A DNA stretch of 64,000 bases. It comes from Modicisalibacter sp033446685. Lineage in GTDB: Bacteria; Pseudomonadota; Gammaproteobacteria; Pseudomonadales; Halomonadaceae. The position numbers were made by a program, and so were the translations under genes. The stretch spans positions 186,001 to 250,000 of the forward strand of contig NZ_JAWQLY010000004.1 of assembly GCF_033446685.1 (NCBI RefSeq). The letters run 5' to 3'. The notes beneath the pieces were generated by a model. The model was not told the DNA's origin and made no database searches. It saw nothing but the letters and a program-made list of their open reading frames with translations. Of the stretch, positions 40,940 to 49,174 are shown in pieces (position 1 is the first letter of the stretch; every line of letters starts with the position of its first letter).

Positions 40940-43228
40940 GTGGTGGAGCGAAGCCACGACGGCGCACGGCGAATCGCCGAGTCGCGCATCCTGATCGTCG
41001 GTCTGGGATTGATCGGCGGCTCGCTGGCCGCGGCGCTCAAGACCGGTGGCTATCGCGGCGAGATCGCCGCCTGCGACCGCGACCCCGGCGAGATCGCCCG
41101 CGGCATCGCCATGGGCGTGATCGATGACGGCGGCACCGAGCTGGCGCCATGGGTCGAGGGCAGCAGCCTGATCGTGCTGGCGGTGCCGGTGATGGCCATG
41201 CAGGCGGTGATGGCGACGCTGCGCCCGGTGCTCAGCGATCAGGTGATCACCGACGTCGGCAGCACCAAGCTGGCGATTCGCACCGCCGCCGAAGCGGTAT
41301 TCGGTGCGTTGCCGGCGCGCTTCGTGCTCGGCCACCCGATCGCCGGTTCCGAGAAGAGCGGCGTCGCGGCCTCCAATCCGACGCTTTATCGTCATCACAA
41401 GGTGATTCTCACCCCCGAGCCCGACAATGACCCCCGGGCGGTGGCGCGGGTGCGCGCGATGTGGGCGGCATGCGGCGCCGAGGTGCTGGAAATGGCCGTC
41501 GAGCGCCACGACCAGGTGCTGGCACGCACCAGTCATCTGCCGCACCTGCTGGCCTTTTCGCTGGTCGACACCTTGGCGCGCCAGGACGAGCGCCTCGAGA
41601 TATTCCGCTACGCCGCCGGCGGCTTTCGCGACTTCACGCGGATCGCCGGCAGCGACCCGGTGATGTGGCGTGACGTGTTCACCGCCAATCGCGACGCGGT
41701 GCTCGCCGCGCTCGACGACTTCGAGGCCGGCGTGGCGCGTCTGCGTGCGGCGGTCGAGCGCGGCGACGGCGATGCCATGCTGGCGACGCTGGACCGCGCC
41801 AGCCATGCTCGGCACTATTTCGACACCCTTTTGAACCAGACGAGATATCAGGCGATGGAACAACGCAACATTCGCTACCGCGTGGAGCCCGGCGGCAGCG
41901 TTCGCGGGACGATTCGCGTGCCCGGCGACAAGTCGGTCTCGCACCGTTCGATCATGCTCGGTGCGCTGGCCGAGGGCGTGACCCAGGTGCAGGGCTTCCT
42001 CGAGGGCGAGGACAGCCTGGCCACGCTGCAGGCCTTCCGCGAGATGGGCGTGGCGATCGAAGGGCCGCACCAGGGGCGCGTGACCATCCACGGGGTCGGC
42101 ATGCACGGCCTCAAGGCGCCGGTCGGCCCGCTCTACGTGGGCAATGCCGGTACCGCCATGCGGCTGTTCGCCGGGCTGCTGGCGGGGCAGGCCTTCGATA
42201 CCGAGTTGACCGGCGACGTCTCGCTGACCAAGCGGCCGATGGGTCGCGTGGCCGATCCGCTGCGCGCGATGGGCGCGGTGATCGAGACCGCCGAGGGCGG
42301 CCGGCCGCCGCTCAGGATCAAGGGCGGCCAGCGACTCAAGGGCATCGATTACGACATGCCGATGGCCAGCGCGCAGGTCAAGTCGTGCCTGCTGCTGGCC
42401 GGCATGTACGCCCAGGGCGAGACCCGGGTGCGCGAGCCGGCGCCGACCCGCGATCACACCGAACGTATGCTCAACGGCTTCGGTTATCCGGTGTCCCGCG
42501 ACGGCAACCTCGCCTGGCTCAGCGGCGGCGGCAAGCTCACCGCCGGACCGATCGACGTGCCTTCGGACATCTCCTCGGCGACGTTCTTTCTGGTCGCGGC
42601 GGCGATCACGCCGGACGCCGACCTGACCCTCGAGCATGTCGGCGTCAATCCCACGCGGATCGGCGTGATCAATATCCTCAAGGCGATGGGCGCCGACCTC
42701 ACGCTGAGCAACCAGCACGAAGTGGGCGGCGAGCCGGTGGCCGATATTCGCGTACGCTACACGCCGCTCAAGGGCATCGAGATCCCGGCCGACCAAGTGC
42801 CGCTGGCGATCGACGAATTTCCGGCGCTGTTCGTCGCCGCGGCCAGCGCCGAGGGTACGACGCGGCTGCGCGGCGCCGAGGAGTTGCGGGTCAAGGAATC
42901 CGACCGGCTGCAGGCGATGGCCGACGGTCTCGCCGAGCTGGGCGTCGACGTCACCCTCTACGCCGATGGCATCGACATCGTCGGCCGCCTTGAAGGCCAG
43001 GGCCACGACGGCCCCAGCTACGGCGGCGGGCGCATCGACAGCCTCGGCGATCATCGTATCGCCATGGCGTTCAGCGTCGCCGCGCTGCGTGCCCGCGAGG
43101 CGATCGTGATCGACGACTGCGCCAACGTGGCGACCTCGTTTCCCGGCTTCGTCGAGCTGGCGCGCAAGGTCGGGCTGTCGCTTGCGGAGCAGGCCGGCGG
43201 GGCGCGCCAGGACGAGGAGGGCGCATGA
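40940..43228 (+). CDS. Fused prephenate dehydrogenase / EPSP synthase (TyrA-AroA)
   Basis: A 762-residue two-enzyme fusion, known from Pseudomonas, Acinetobacter and halomonads. The N-terminal dehydrogenase (about 1-300) has the nucleotide motif VGLGLIGGS (about residues 20-28) and the HPIAGSEKSG block. The C-terminal 3-phosphoshikimate 1-carboxyvinyltransferase (from about residue 306) has PGDKSVSHRS, LYVGNAGTAMRL and the ESDRLQAMADGLAELG block. The start is GTG directly after the pheA stop. Internal ATG 41855 could in principle start the synthase alone. Links the shikimate pathway with tyrosine synthesis in one polypeptide; cmk overlaps its stop. Confidence 0.96.
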   Translation: MVERSHDGARRIAESRILIVGLGLIGGSLAAALKTGGYRGEIAACDRDPGEIARGIAMGVIDDGGTELAPWVEGSSLIVLAVPVMAMQAVMATLRPVLSDQVITDVGSTKLAIRTAAEAVFGALPARFVLGHPIAGSEKSGVAASNPTLYRHHKVILTPEPDNDPRAVARVRAMWAACGAEVLEMAVERHDQVLARTSHLPHLLAFSLVDTLARQDERLEIFRYAAGGFRDFTRIAGSDPVMWRDVFTANRDAVLAALDDFEAGVARLRAAVERGDGDAMLATLDRASHARHYFDTLLNQTRYQAMEQRNIRYRVEPGGSVRGTIRVPGDKSVSHRSIMLGALAEGVTQVQGFLEGEDSLATLQAFREMGVAIEGPHQGRVTIHGVGMHGLKAPVGPLYVGNAGTAMRLFAGLLAGQAFDTELTGDVSLTKRPMGRVADPLRAMGAVIETAEGGRPPLRIKGGQRLKGIDYDMPMASAQVKSCLLLAGMYAQGETRVREPAPTRDHTERMLNGFGYPVSRDGNLAWLSGGGKLTAGPIDVPSDISSATFFLVAAAITPDADLTLEHVGVNPTRIGVINILKAMGADLTLSNQHEVGGEPVADIRVRYTPLKGIEIPADQVPLAIDEFPALFVAAASAEGTTRLRGAEELRVKESDRLQAMADGLAELGVDVTLYADGIDIVGRLEGQGHDGPSYGGGRIDSLGDHRIAMAFSVAALRAREAIVIDDCANVATSFPGFVELARKVGLSLAEQAGGARQDEEGA

Positions 43229-43920
43229 GCGATAATGCTTCCGCCGTGGTGCTCGCCATCGACGGTCCCGGCGGGGCCGGCAAGGGCACGGTGAGCCGGC
43301 TGATCGCCGAACGCTTGGGCTGGCACCTGCTGGATTCCGGGGCGCTTTATCGCCTGACCGCCCAGGCGGCGCTCAAGCACGGCGTGGCGCTCGACGACGA
43401 GCCGGCGTTGGCGCGGCTGGCCGAATCGCTGGATGTCGCCTTCATCGCCGAAGGCGGCGAGACGCGGGTCATGCTCGAGGGCGATGACGTGAGCGCGGCG
43501 ATCCGTACCGAGACGATGGGCGAATGCGCTTCCCAGGTCGCGGCGTTGCCGACGGTGCGCCAGGGTCTGCTGGCGCGCCAGCGCGATTTCCAGAAGCCGC
43601 CCGGTCTGGTCGCCGACGGACGCGACATGGGCACGGTGGTATTTCCCACCGCGCCGCTGAAGATATTCCTCACCGCATCCGCCGAGGAGCGCGCCCGCCG
43701 GCGCCACCTCCAGTTGCAGGAAGCGGGCGTGGATGCTAGTCTACCGAGTCTTTTGAAAGACATTCAGTCTCGCGACGCACGCGACATGCAGCGTGCCGTG
43801 GCTCCGCTCAAGCCGGCCGACGATGCCGTTGAGCTGGATACCACCGAGCTGTCGATACCGGATGTGGTAGATCACATTCAGAGGCTGCTTGAGGATCGAA
43901 GTCTGATCGCCTCGATCTGA
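43225..43920 (+). CDS. cmk: Cytidylate kinase
   Basis: 231 residues. Phosphorylates CMP and dCMP. The P-loop is in IDGPGGAGKGTVSR (about residues 13-26), and the ADGRDMGTVVFP segment (about 131-142) holds the CMP-binding aspartate and arginine. The ATG overlaps the preceding TGA (ATGA), so it is translationally coupled to tyrA-aroA. The cmk-rpsA order is widely conserved. Confidence 0.97.
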   Translation: MSDNASAVVLAIDGPGGAGKGTVSRLIAERLGWHLLDSGALYRLTAQAALKHGVALDDEPALARLAESLDVAFIAEGGETRVMLEGDDVSAAIRTETMGECASQVAALPTVRQGLLARQRDFQKPPGLVADGRDMGTVVFPTAPLKIFLTASAEERARRRHLQLQEAGVDASLPSLLKDIQSRDARDMQRAVAPLKPADDAVELDTTELSIPDVVDHIQRLLEDRSLIASI

Positions 43921-44123
43921 AGTGAAGTCCCCGATGCGACGACGCTTCCGGCGCCCCCGGCAAGATGTAATGACGTGCTCCGGCAACCTGACGACATGCG
44001 ACTGAGAGCCGGATCAGGTCGAACCAGCGCCAACATCCCCGGGGATTTGTAAAGTAGGCCCGCACTCGCTGGTGGTGTGGAGAAGGCGACAACCGCCATT
44101 ACCGTTGATCACGTAGGATGCTC

Positions 44124-45797
44124 ATGAGCGAAAGCTTTGCTGAACTGTTCGAACAGTCCCTCCAGGACATCAACATGGAACCCGGTGCCATCGTCATGGC
44201 CACCGTGGTGGACATCGAAGGTGACTGGATTACCGTCAACGCCGGCCTGAAATCCGAAGGCCAGATTCCCGTGGCTCAGTTCCGTGACGATAACGGCGAA
44301 CTGACCATCGGTGTTGGCGACGAAGTCAAGGTTGCACTCGAAGCCGTCGAAGACGGGTTCGGTGAGACGCGTCTGTCCCGCGAGAAGGCCAAGCGTGCCG
44401 AAGCCTGGAAAGAGCTGGAAGCCGCCTTCGAAAAGGACGAGATCGTCAAGGGCGTGATCAACGGCAAGGTCAAGGGCGGTTTCACGGTCGACGTGGCCTC
44501 CATCCGCGCCTTCCTGCCGGGTTCGCTGGTCGACGTGCGCCCGGTGCGCGACACCACGCACCTCGAGAACAAAGAGCTCGACTTCAAGGTCATCAAGCTC
44601 GATCCCAAGCGCAACAACGTGGTCGTCTCTCGCCGTGCCGTTCTCGAAGCCGAGAACAGCGCCGAGCGTGAAGCGCTGCTGGCGACTCTGCAGGAAGGTC
44701 AGCAGATCCAGGGTATCGTCAAGAACCTCACCGATTACGGTGCGTTCGTCGATCTGGGCGGCGTCGATGGCCTGCTGCACATCACCGACATGGCCTGGAA
44801 GCGCATCAAGCATCCGTCCGAGATCGTCGGTGTCGGCGACGAGATCAACGTCAAGGTGCTGAAGTTCGACCGTGAGCGCAACCGCGTTTCGCTGGGTCTC
44901 AAGCAGCTGGGTGAAGATCCCTGGGTCAACATCAAGGCGCGTTACCCGGAAGGCACCAAGGTCGACGCTCGCGTCACCAACCTCACCGACTACGGCTGCT
45001 TCGCCGAGCTGGAAGAGGGTGTCGAGGGTCTGGTCCACGTCTCCGAAATGGACTGGACCAACAAGAACATCCACCCGTCCAAGGTCGTGCAGGTCGGCGA
45101 CGACGTGCAGGTCATGGTGCTGGATATCGACGAAGAGCGTCGTCGTATCTCGCTGGGCATCAAGCAGTGCACCACCAACCCGTGGGAAGACTTCAACGCC
45201 CGTTACAACAAGGGCGACCGGGTTGCCGGGACCATCAAGTCGATCACCGATTTCGGTATCTTCATTGGTCTGGAAGGCGGCATCGACGGCCTGGTTCACC
45301 TGTCCGACATCTCCTGGTCCGAGACCGGCGAAGAGGCGGTGCGCCAGTTCAAGAAGGGCGACGAAGCCGAAGCCGTCATCCTGTCGATCGATCCCGAGCG
45401 CGAGCGCATCTCGCTGGGCATCAAGCAACTCGAGACCGATCCGGTTTCCGAGTTCCTGGCCGTCAATGACAAGGGCTCGATGGTTACCGGCCGTGTCGTC
45501 GAAGTCGATGCCAAGGAAGCCCATGTCGAGCTGGCGACCGATGTCATCGGTATCCTCAAGGCCTCCGAGATCAGCGCCGACCGTGTCGAAGACGCGCGTA
45601 ACGTGCTCAGCGAGGGCGACAGCGTCGAAGCCCGCATCGTCGGCGTCGATCGCAAGAATCGTGGAATCGCCCTGTCGATCAAGGCCAAGGACCAGGCGGA
45701 CACGCGCCGCAACATGGGTCGCCTGCGCGAGCAGGAAAGCGAGTCCAGCCCGACCACCATCGGTGATCTGATCAAGCAGCAGATGGGTCAGGACTGA
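44124..45797 (+). CDS. rpsA: 30S ribosomal protein S1
   Basis: 557 residues, identical in length to E. coli S1 when started at ATG 44124 (MSESFAELFEQSL), which has TAGGA five bases upstream; ATG 44118 lies within that site. Six S1/OB repeats are visible. The KNLTDYGAFVDLGGVDGLLH pattern recurs as TNLTDYGCFAELEEGVEGLV and SITDFGIFIGLEGGIDGLV. S1 helps unfold and load mRNA on the 30S subunit and usually represses its own translation through the long leader (here 203 bases). In many relatives ihfB follows rpsA; here a terminator and then a convergent trmJ follow. Confidence 0.98.
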   Translation: MSESFAELFEQSLQDINMEPGAIVMATVVDIEGDWITVNAGLKSEGQIPVAQFRDDNGELTIGVGDEVKVALEAVEDGFGETRLSREKAKRAEAWKELEAAFEKDEIVKGVINGKVKGGFTVDVASIRAFLPGSLVDVRPVRDTTHLENKELDFKVIKLDPKRNNVVVSRRAVLEAENSAEREALLATLQEGQQIQGIVKNLTDYGAFVDLGGVDGLLHITDMAWKRIKHPSEIVGVGDEINVKVLKFDRERNRVSLGLKQLGEDPWVNIKARYPEGTKVDARVTNLTDYGCFAELEEGVEGLVHVSEMDWTNKNIHPSKVVQVGDDVQVMVLDIDEERRRISLGIKQCTTNPWEDFNARYNKGDRVAGTIKSITDFGIFIGLEGGIDGLVHLSDISWSETGEEAVRQFKKGDEAEAVILSIDPERERISLGIKQLETDPVSEFLAVNDKGSMVTGRVVEVDAKEAHVELATDVIGILKASEISADRVEDARNVLSEGDSVEARIVGVDRKNRGIALSIKAKDQADTRRNMGRLREQESESSPTTIGDLIKQQMGQD

Positions 45798-45828
45798 TCG
45801 TCCGCTAGACGCAAGATAGCAAGCTAAA

Positions 45829-45856
45829 GCCGCGACCCGAGGGTCGCGGCTTTTTT
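45829..45856 (+). terminator. Intrinsic terminator after rpsA
   Basis: GCCGCGACCC (45829-45838) and GGGTCGCGGC (45841-45850) form a perfect 10-bp stem followed by six T (45851-45856). Confidence 0.95.
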
Positions 45857-45898
45857 GTGCCCGCTCGGTGGCTGGGAAAGGGCGTAGCCGCGCCCGAC

Positions 45899-46636
45899 TT
45901 AGCTGGATGGCGGCTCGAGATGCGCTTCCAACGCGCTGAGCAGGCCGCGCAGCAGCGACAGCTCCTTGCGGTTGGGCTGGGCGCGGGCGAACAGGGCGTG
46001 CAGGTGATCCGAGGTCCGCGCATGGGGCTGGTTGATAAATCCCGAGCCCTCCATGACGCGTTGCAGATGTTCGTGGAAGTAGGCGAGCTGCTGCTGGGAC
46101 GGTAGCGGGCCATGTGTCGGTGTCGCCGCGGACGGCTTGCCGGCCTGACGACGCCAGGCGCCATAGACTTCGTGTGCCAGCACCTGGACCGCCTGGGACA
46201 GATTGAGAACGCCATAATCGGGATTGGCTGGGATGCTGACCTGGTGGGTGCAGTGGCGGATCTCGTCGTTGGTCAGGCCGTAACGCTCACGCCCGAAGAC
46301 CAGCGCCACCGGGGCTTGTGTGGCGTTGGCGACCAGCGTGCGGGCCATCTCGTCGGGTTCGTCGAAGTGTGGCAACGGCAGGCTGCGCAGGCGCGCGCTG
46401 GCGCCGACGACCTGCACGCAGTCGCTGACCGCCTCCTCGAGGCTAGTGACGACCCGCGCGTCCTCGATCACATCGGTGGCCCCGGCGGCCAGCCGCGTCG
46501 CTTCGGCATCGGGGAAGCAGCGCGGGTTGACCAGCGTCAGCCGGGTGAGCCCCATGGTCTTCATGGCGCGCGCGCTGGCGCCGATGTTGCCGGGATGAAA
46601 GGTCTGGACGAGAACGATGTGGATATTGTCGAGCAT
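45899..46636 (-). CDS. trmJ: tRNA (Cm32/Um32) methyltransferase TrmJ
   Basis: 245-residue SPOUT methyltransferase modifying ribose 32 of the tRNA anticodon loop. Start MLDNIHIVLVQTFHPGNIGA is typical; ATG 46636 is chosen on this, although the frame is open upstream. The trefoil-knot SAM site comprises LVFGRERYGLTNDEI (about residues 112-126) and IPANPDYGVLNLSQAVQVLA (about 135-155). The C-terminal extension with LPSQQQLAYFHEHLQRVM is the dimer-contact region. In E. coli trmJ is next to suhB and iscR; here it is alone, convergent with rpsA. Confidence 0.94.
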   Translation of the reverse strand: MLDNIHIVLVQTFHPGNIGASARAMKTMGLTRLTLVNPRCFPDAEATRLAAGATDVIEDARVVTSLEEAVSDCVQVVGASARLRSLPLPHFDEPDEMARTLVANATQAPVALVFGRERYGLTNDEIRHCTHQVSIPANPDYGVLNLSQAVQVLAHEVYGAWRRQAGKPSAATPTHGPLPSQQQLAYFHEHLQRVMEGSGFINQPHARTSDHLHALFARAQPNRKELSLLRGLLSALEAHLEPPSS

Positions 46637-46748
46637 GTTGAACGCTTGTGAAGGAAATCGAGTCAGTTTACGCGACGGCTCCGCCCTGCACGAGTGCGTC
46701 GCAGGATTGTCGCAGTTGGTTGACAAGAGGGCCGTAGACAAGCTGAAG

Positions 46749-46810
46749 GGGAGGTCCGACGCCATGGATGGCGTCGGTAGCGTACATGGATGTATTCACA
46801 GCGCCTCCTC
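46749..46810 (+). ncRNA. Paired GGA-loop hairpins between trmJ and rlmM (CsrA-site-like or REP-like)
   Basis: On the + strand, CCGACGCC (46756-46763)/GGCGTCGG (46770-46777) and TACAT (46783-46787)/ATGTA (46790-46794) form adjacent hairpins. Both present CATGGATG at the top, and an outer GGGAGG (46749-46754)/CCTCCC (46805-46810) can close them. GTACATGGATGT differs by one base from the CsrA SELEX consensus RUACARGGAUGU. It may be part of a transcript binding CsrA/RsmA or a DNA-level REP-type repeat; no promoter clearly drives it. Confidence 0.4.
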
Positions 46811-46911
46811 CCAGGCTTATCGACGGACCGGTATAAAATCCCGCACTGCGGGGGACGGGGTTGTCCAACAACAGCGCCGCGGCTAGACTGCGGCTCTTCC
46901 CAGGAGTCGCC

Positions 46912-48036
46912 ATGTCGCCGAATTCATCCCGCAACAAGCCGCAGGCCAAGCCGGTCTCGACGCTGGTGCCCAATGAGCTGCTACTGTATTGCCGGCCAGG
47001 GTTCGAGAACGACCTGAGCGCCGAACTGCAGAGCAAGATCGGCGCGCTGGACTCGCAGGACGCCACGGCTCCAGGGGTCGCCGAGCCGGGCATCGGCCAT
47101 GTGCGCTGGGTGATGGGCGACGCTCAAACCGCCAATGCGCTGCACCGCGAACTACCGCTCGAAGCGCTGGTCTTCGCCCGCCAGTCGCTGGTTGCCTTGC
47201 CGCCGCTCGTCGGGCTTTCTCGCGACGATCGACTGACCCCGATCATCGCGCAGGTCGTCGCCAGCGGCTGGAGTTTCGAGTCGCTGTGGCAGGAAACACC
47301 GGATTCCAACGAAGCCAAGGCACTAGCCGGCTTGATGAAGGCGCTGCAAAAGCCACTGGAGTCGACGCTACGCAAGCGCGGCGCATTGCGTCGCAAGGCC
47401 GGCGGGCGGCGCCTGCACCTTTACTGGACGGCCGGCGATGGCGTGCAGTTGGGCATGAGCTTTCCCGGCAACCGCAGCGAGGCGCTGGGCGGTATCCGCC
47501 GGCTGCGCGCTCCCCACGACGCGCCGAGCCGCTCGACGCTCAAGCTGGAGGAAGCCTGGCACGTATTCATACCCCGCGACGAGTGGGAAGAGCGCCTGCA
47601 TGCCGGCATGCAGGCGGCGGATCTGGGCGCGGCACCGGGTGGCTGGACCTATCAGCTGGTGCGCCAGGGGATGCACGTCTACGCCATCGACAACGGGCCC
47701 ATGGGACGCGAGTTGATGGCGACAGGCCAGGTCGAGCACTTGCGCGAGGACGGCTTCACCTGGCAACCGCCGCAGCGCCTCGACTGGTTGGTGTGTGATA
47801 TCGTCGACAAGCCGATGCGGGTCATCGACATGGTCGGGCGCTGGCTGCTCAAGCGCTGGTGTCGCGAGGCGATATTCAACCTGAAACTACCGATGAAGCA
47901 GCGCTGGGCGGAAGTCGCGCGCTGTATCGAGCAGCTTGAGACGCGTCTGGCGGATGCCGGGATCGAGGCGCGAATCGCCTGCAAGCAGCTCTACCACGAT
48001 CGCGAGGAAGTCACCGTTCACGTGCGGCTGCCATGA
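46912..48036 (+). CDS. rlmM: 23S rRNA 2'-O-ribose methyltransferase RlmM
   Basis: 374 residues. Methylates C2498 of 23S rRNA. The N-terminal THUMP-like part contains LLLYCRPGFENDLSAEL near residues 22-38. The Rossmann methyltransferase domain has the SAM motif ADLGAAPGGWTYQLV (about 237-251), WLVCDIVDKP near 293-302 and the catalytic lysine in FNLKLPMKQRW. AGGAG precedes the ATG at 46912. The preceding TATAAA (46830-46835) may be its -10. tusA follows 84 bases downstream. Confidence 0.95.
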   Translation: MSPNSSRNKPQAKPVSTLVPNELLLYCRPGFENDLSAELQSKIGALDSQDATAPGVAEPGIGHVRWVMGDAQTANALHRELPLEALVFARQSLVALPPLVGLSRDDRLTPIIAQVVASGWSFESLWQETPDSNEAKALAGLMKALQKPLESTLRKRGALRRKAGGRRLHLYWTAGDGVQLGMSFPGNRSEALGGIRRLRAPHDAPSRSTLKLEEAWHVFIPRDEWEERLHAGMQAADLGAAPGGWTYQLVRQGMHVYAIDNGPMGRELMATGQVEHLREDGFTWQPPQRLDWLVCDIVDKPMRVIDMVGRWLLKRWCREAIFNLKLPMKQRWAEVARCIEQLETRLADAGIEARIACKQLYHDREEVTVHVRLP

Positions 48037-48120
48037 AGTCTTCGCTCGCGACGGCTCCGGGCGATGCGCCGCTCGATGATGATCCTATACCTGCAACCGC
48101 TCCATCAGACGAGGCCAGCG

Positions 48121-48366
48121 ATGGGTACCCCCAGCGATTCCGCTTTCGATGCCGAACTGGATACCACCGGGCTCTACTGCCCCGAACCGATCATGCTGAT
48201 GCACAACCGGGTGCGCGACATGCGCCCCGGCGAGGTGCTCAAGGTCATCGCCAGCGATCCCGCGACCACCCGCGACGTGCCCAAGTTCTGCAACTTCCTG
48301 GGCCATGAATTGCTCGCTCAGGAGCAGCACGGCGACGACTATCTCTACTTGATTCGCCTGGGCTAA
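48121..48366 (+). CDS. tusA: Sulfur carrier protein TusA
   Basis: 81-residue sulfur relay protein that passes persulfide sulfur from IscS towards TusBCD/MnmA for tRNA 2-thiouridine. The reactive Cys20 is in the family motif LYCPEPIM; the DTTGLYCPEP and KFCNFLGHELL segments are typical. GAGG stands before the ATG at 48121. The frame is open upstream, but conservation starts here. A second tRNA/rRNA-modification-related gene next to rlmM. Confidence 0.93.
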   Translation: MGTPSDSAFDAELDTTGLYCPEPIMLMHNRVRDMRPGEVLKVIASDPATTRDVPKFCNFLGHELLAQEQHGDDYLYLIRLG

Positions 48367-48407
48367 CGCGCTTCGTCTGGACTGAGGCGTTACAGCGGCT
48401 TCATCGG

Positions 48408-49103
48408 TCAGTCGTCGTGGCCGACCATGCAGGCCAGCGCCTCGAGGGTGGCCGGGTCTTCCTGGCGGATGCGATTGGCGATGGCCCGCTGAAAGAAATA
48501 GACCACCTGATGGCGGCTATGGCCGGGATAGAGGCAATCGTCACCGGCGACCACCGGGGTCGACTCGATCCGGCTCTCGTCGACCAGCAGCGCCTCGACC
48601 TCGCCATTGCTGTAGAGCCGCCAGCCGAAGACCAGCTTGAGTTGCCAGGTCGCCGCGTCCTCATCGAGGCACAGGGCGTGCGTGCCCAGCGTCTCGGGCA
48701 GCTGTTGCAGGAGGGTCGTTTCGCCGCTTTCCTCGTAATCGAAATACGCGGCGGCGTGCTCGAGTTCATAGACCTTGTGCTCGGGCGCGGTGTAGAAGAT
48801 TTCTTCGGTCTCGGGATCGCGGTAGCCGACGAAGTGACCATGCTCTGGATCGTCGAGATCGTGACAGGGCGTCAGCGCTTCCATCCACGGCACCAGACCG
48901 ACGACCTCCCCGTCGTCACGCAGCCCCCAGGCGAGCAATGGCATCCCGTAGAGCGTGTCGGGGTCGGAGGCCAGATGATAAACCATCTCGAGGCCATCCA
49001 GCTCGGGGGCGAGGCGAACCAGATGGCGCTTGGCCCTCAGCCGGTTGCGCATGGTCTCCAGGTCGATGACCTGGGCGGAGCGGGGGGACATTGGGATACC
49101 CAT
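48408..49103 (-). CDS. Conserved hypothetical protein
   Basis: 231 residues from the ATG at 49103, which has GAGGAGG six bases upstream (two in-frame ATGs at 49118 and 49124 overlap or precede that site). The protein is strongly acidic and soluble, with no signal peptide or membrane segment. Recognisable stretches: DGEVVGLVPWMEALTPCHD, EIFYTAPEHKVYELEHAAAY and YPGHSRHQVVYFFQRAIANR. I do not recognise a domain. It is convergent with tusA and transcribed away from the MATE gene's 3' side. Confidence 0.75.
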   Translation of the reverse strand: MGIPMSPRSAQVIDLETMRNRLRAKRHLVRLAPELDGLEMVYHLASDPDTLYGMPLLAWGLRDDGEVVGLVPWMEALTPCHDLDDPEHGHFVGYRDPETEEIFYTAPEHKVYELEHAAAYFDYEESGETTLLQQLPETLGTHALCLDEDAATWQLKLVFGWRLYSNGEVEALLVDESRIESTPVVAGDDCLYPGHSRHQVVYFFQRAIANRIRQEDPATLEALACMVGHDD

Positions 49104-49174
49104 GGTTACCCTCCTCATCGGCAAGATTTCGGCCTAGGCCTCGATTCACTATTAGCACAGCTCGCTGGTTGAAG

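Noticed and set aside
39842..43054. A 1070-codon reading frame on the minus strand, opposite pheA and tyrA-aroA
   Set aside because: It is a GC-rich antisense shadow with low-complexity His/Arg/Gly composition, lying wholly over well-identified genes on the other strand.
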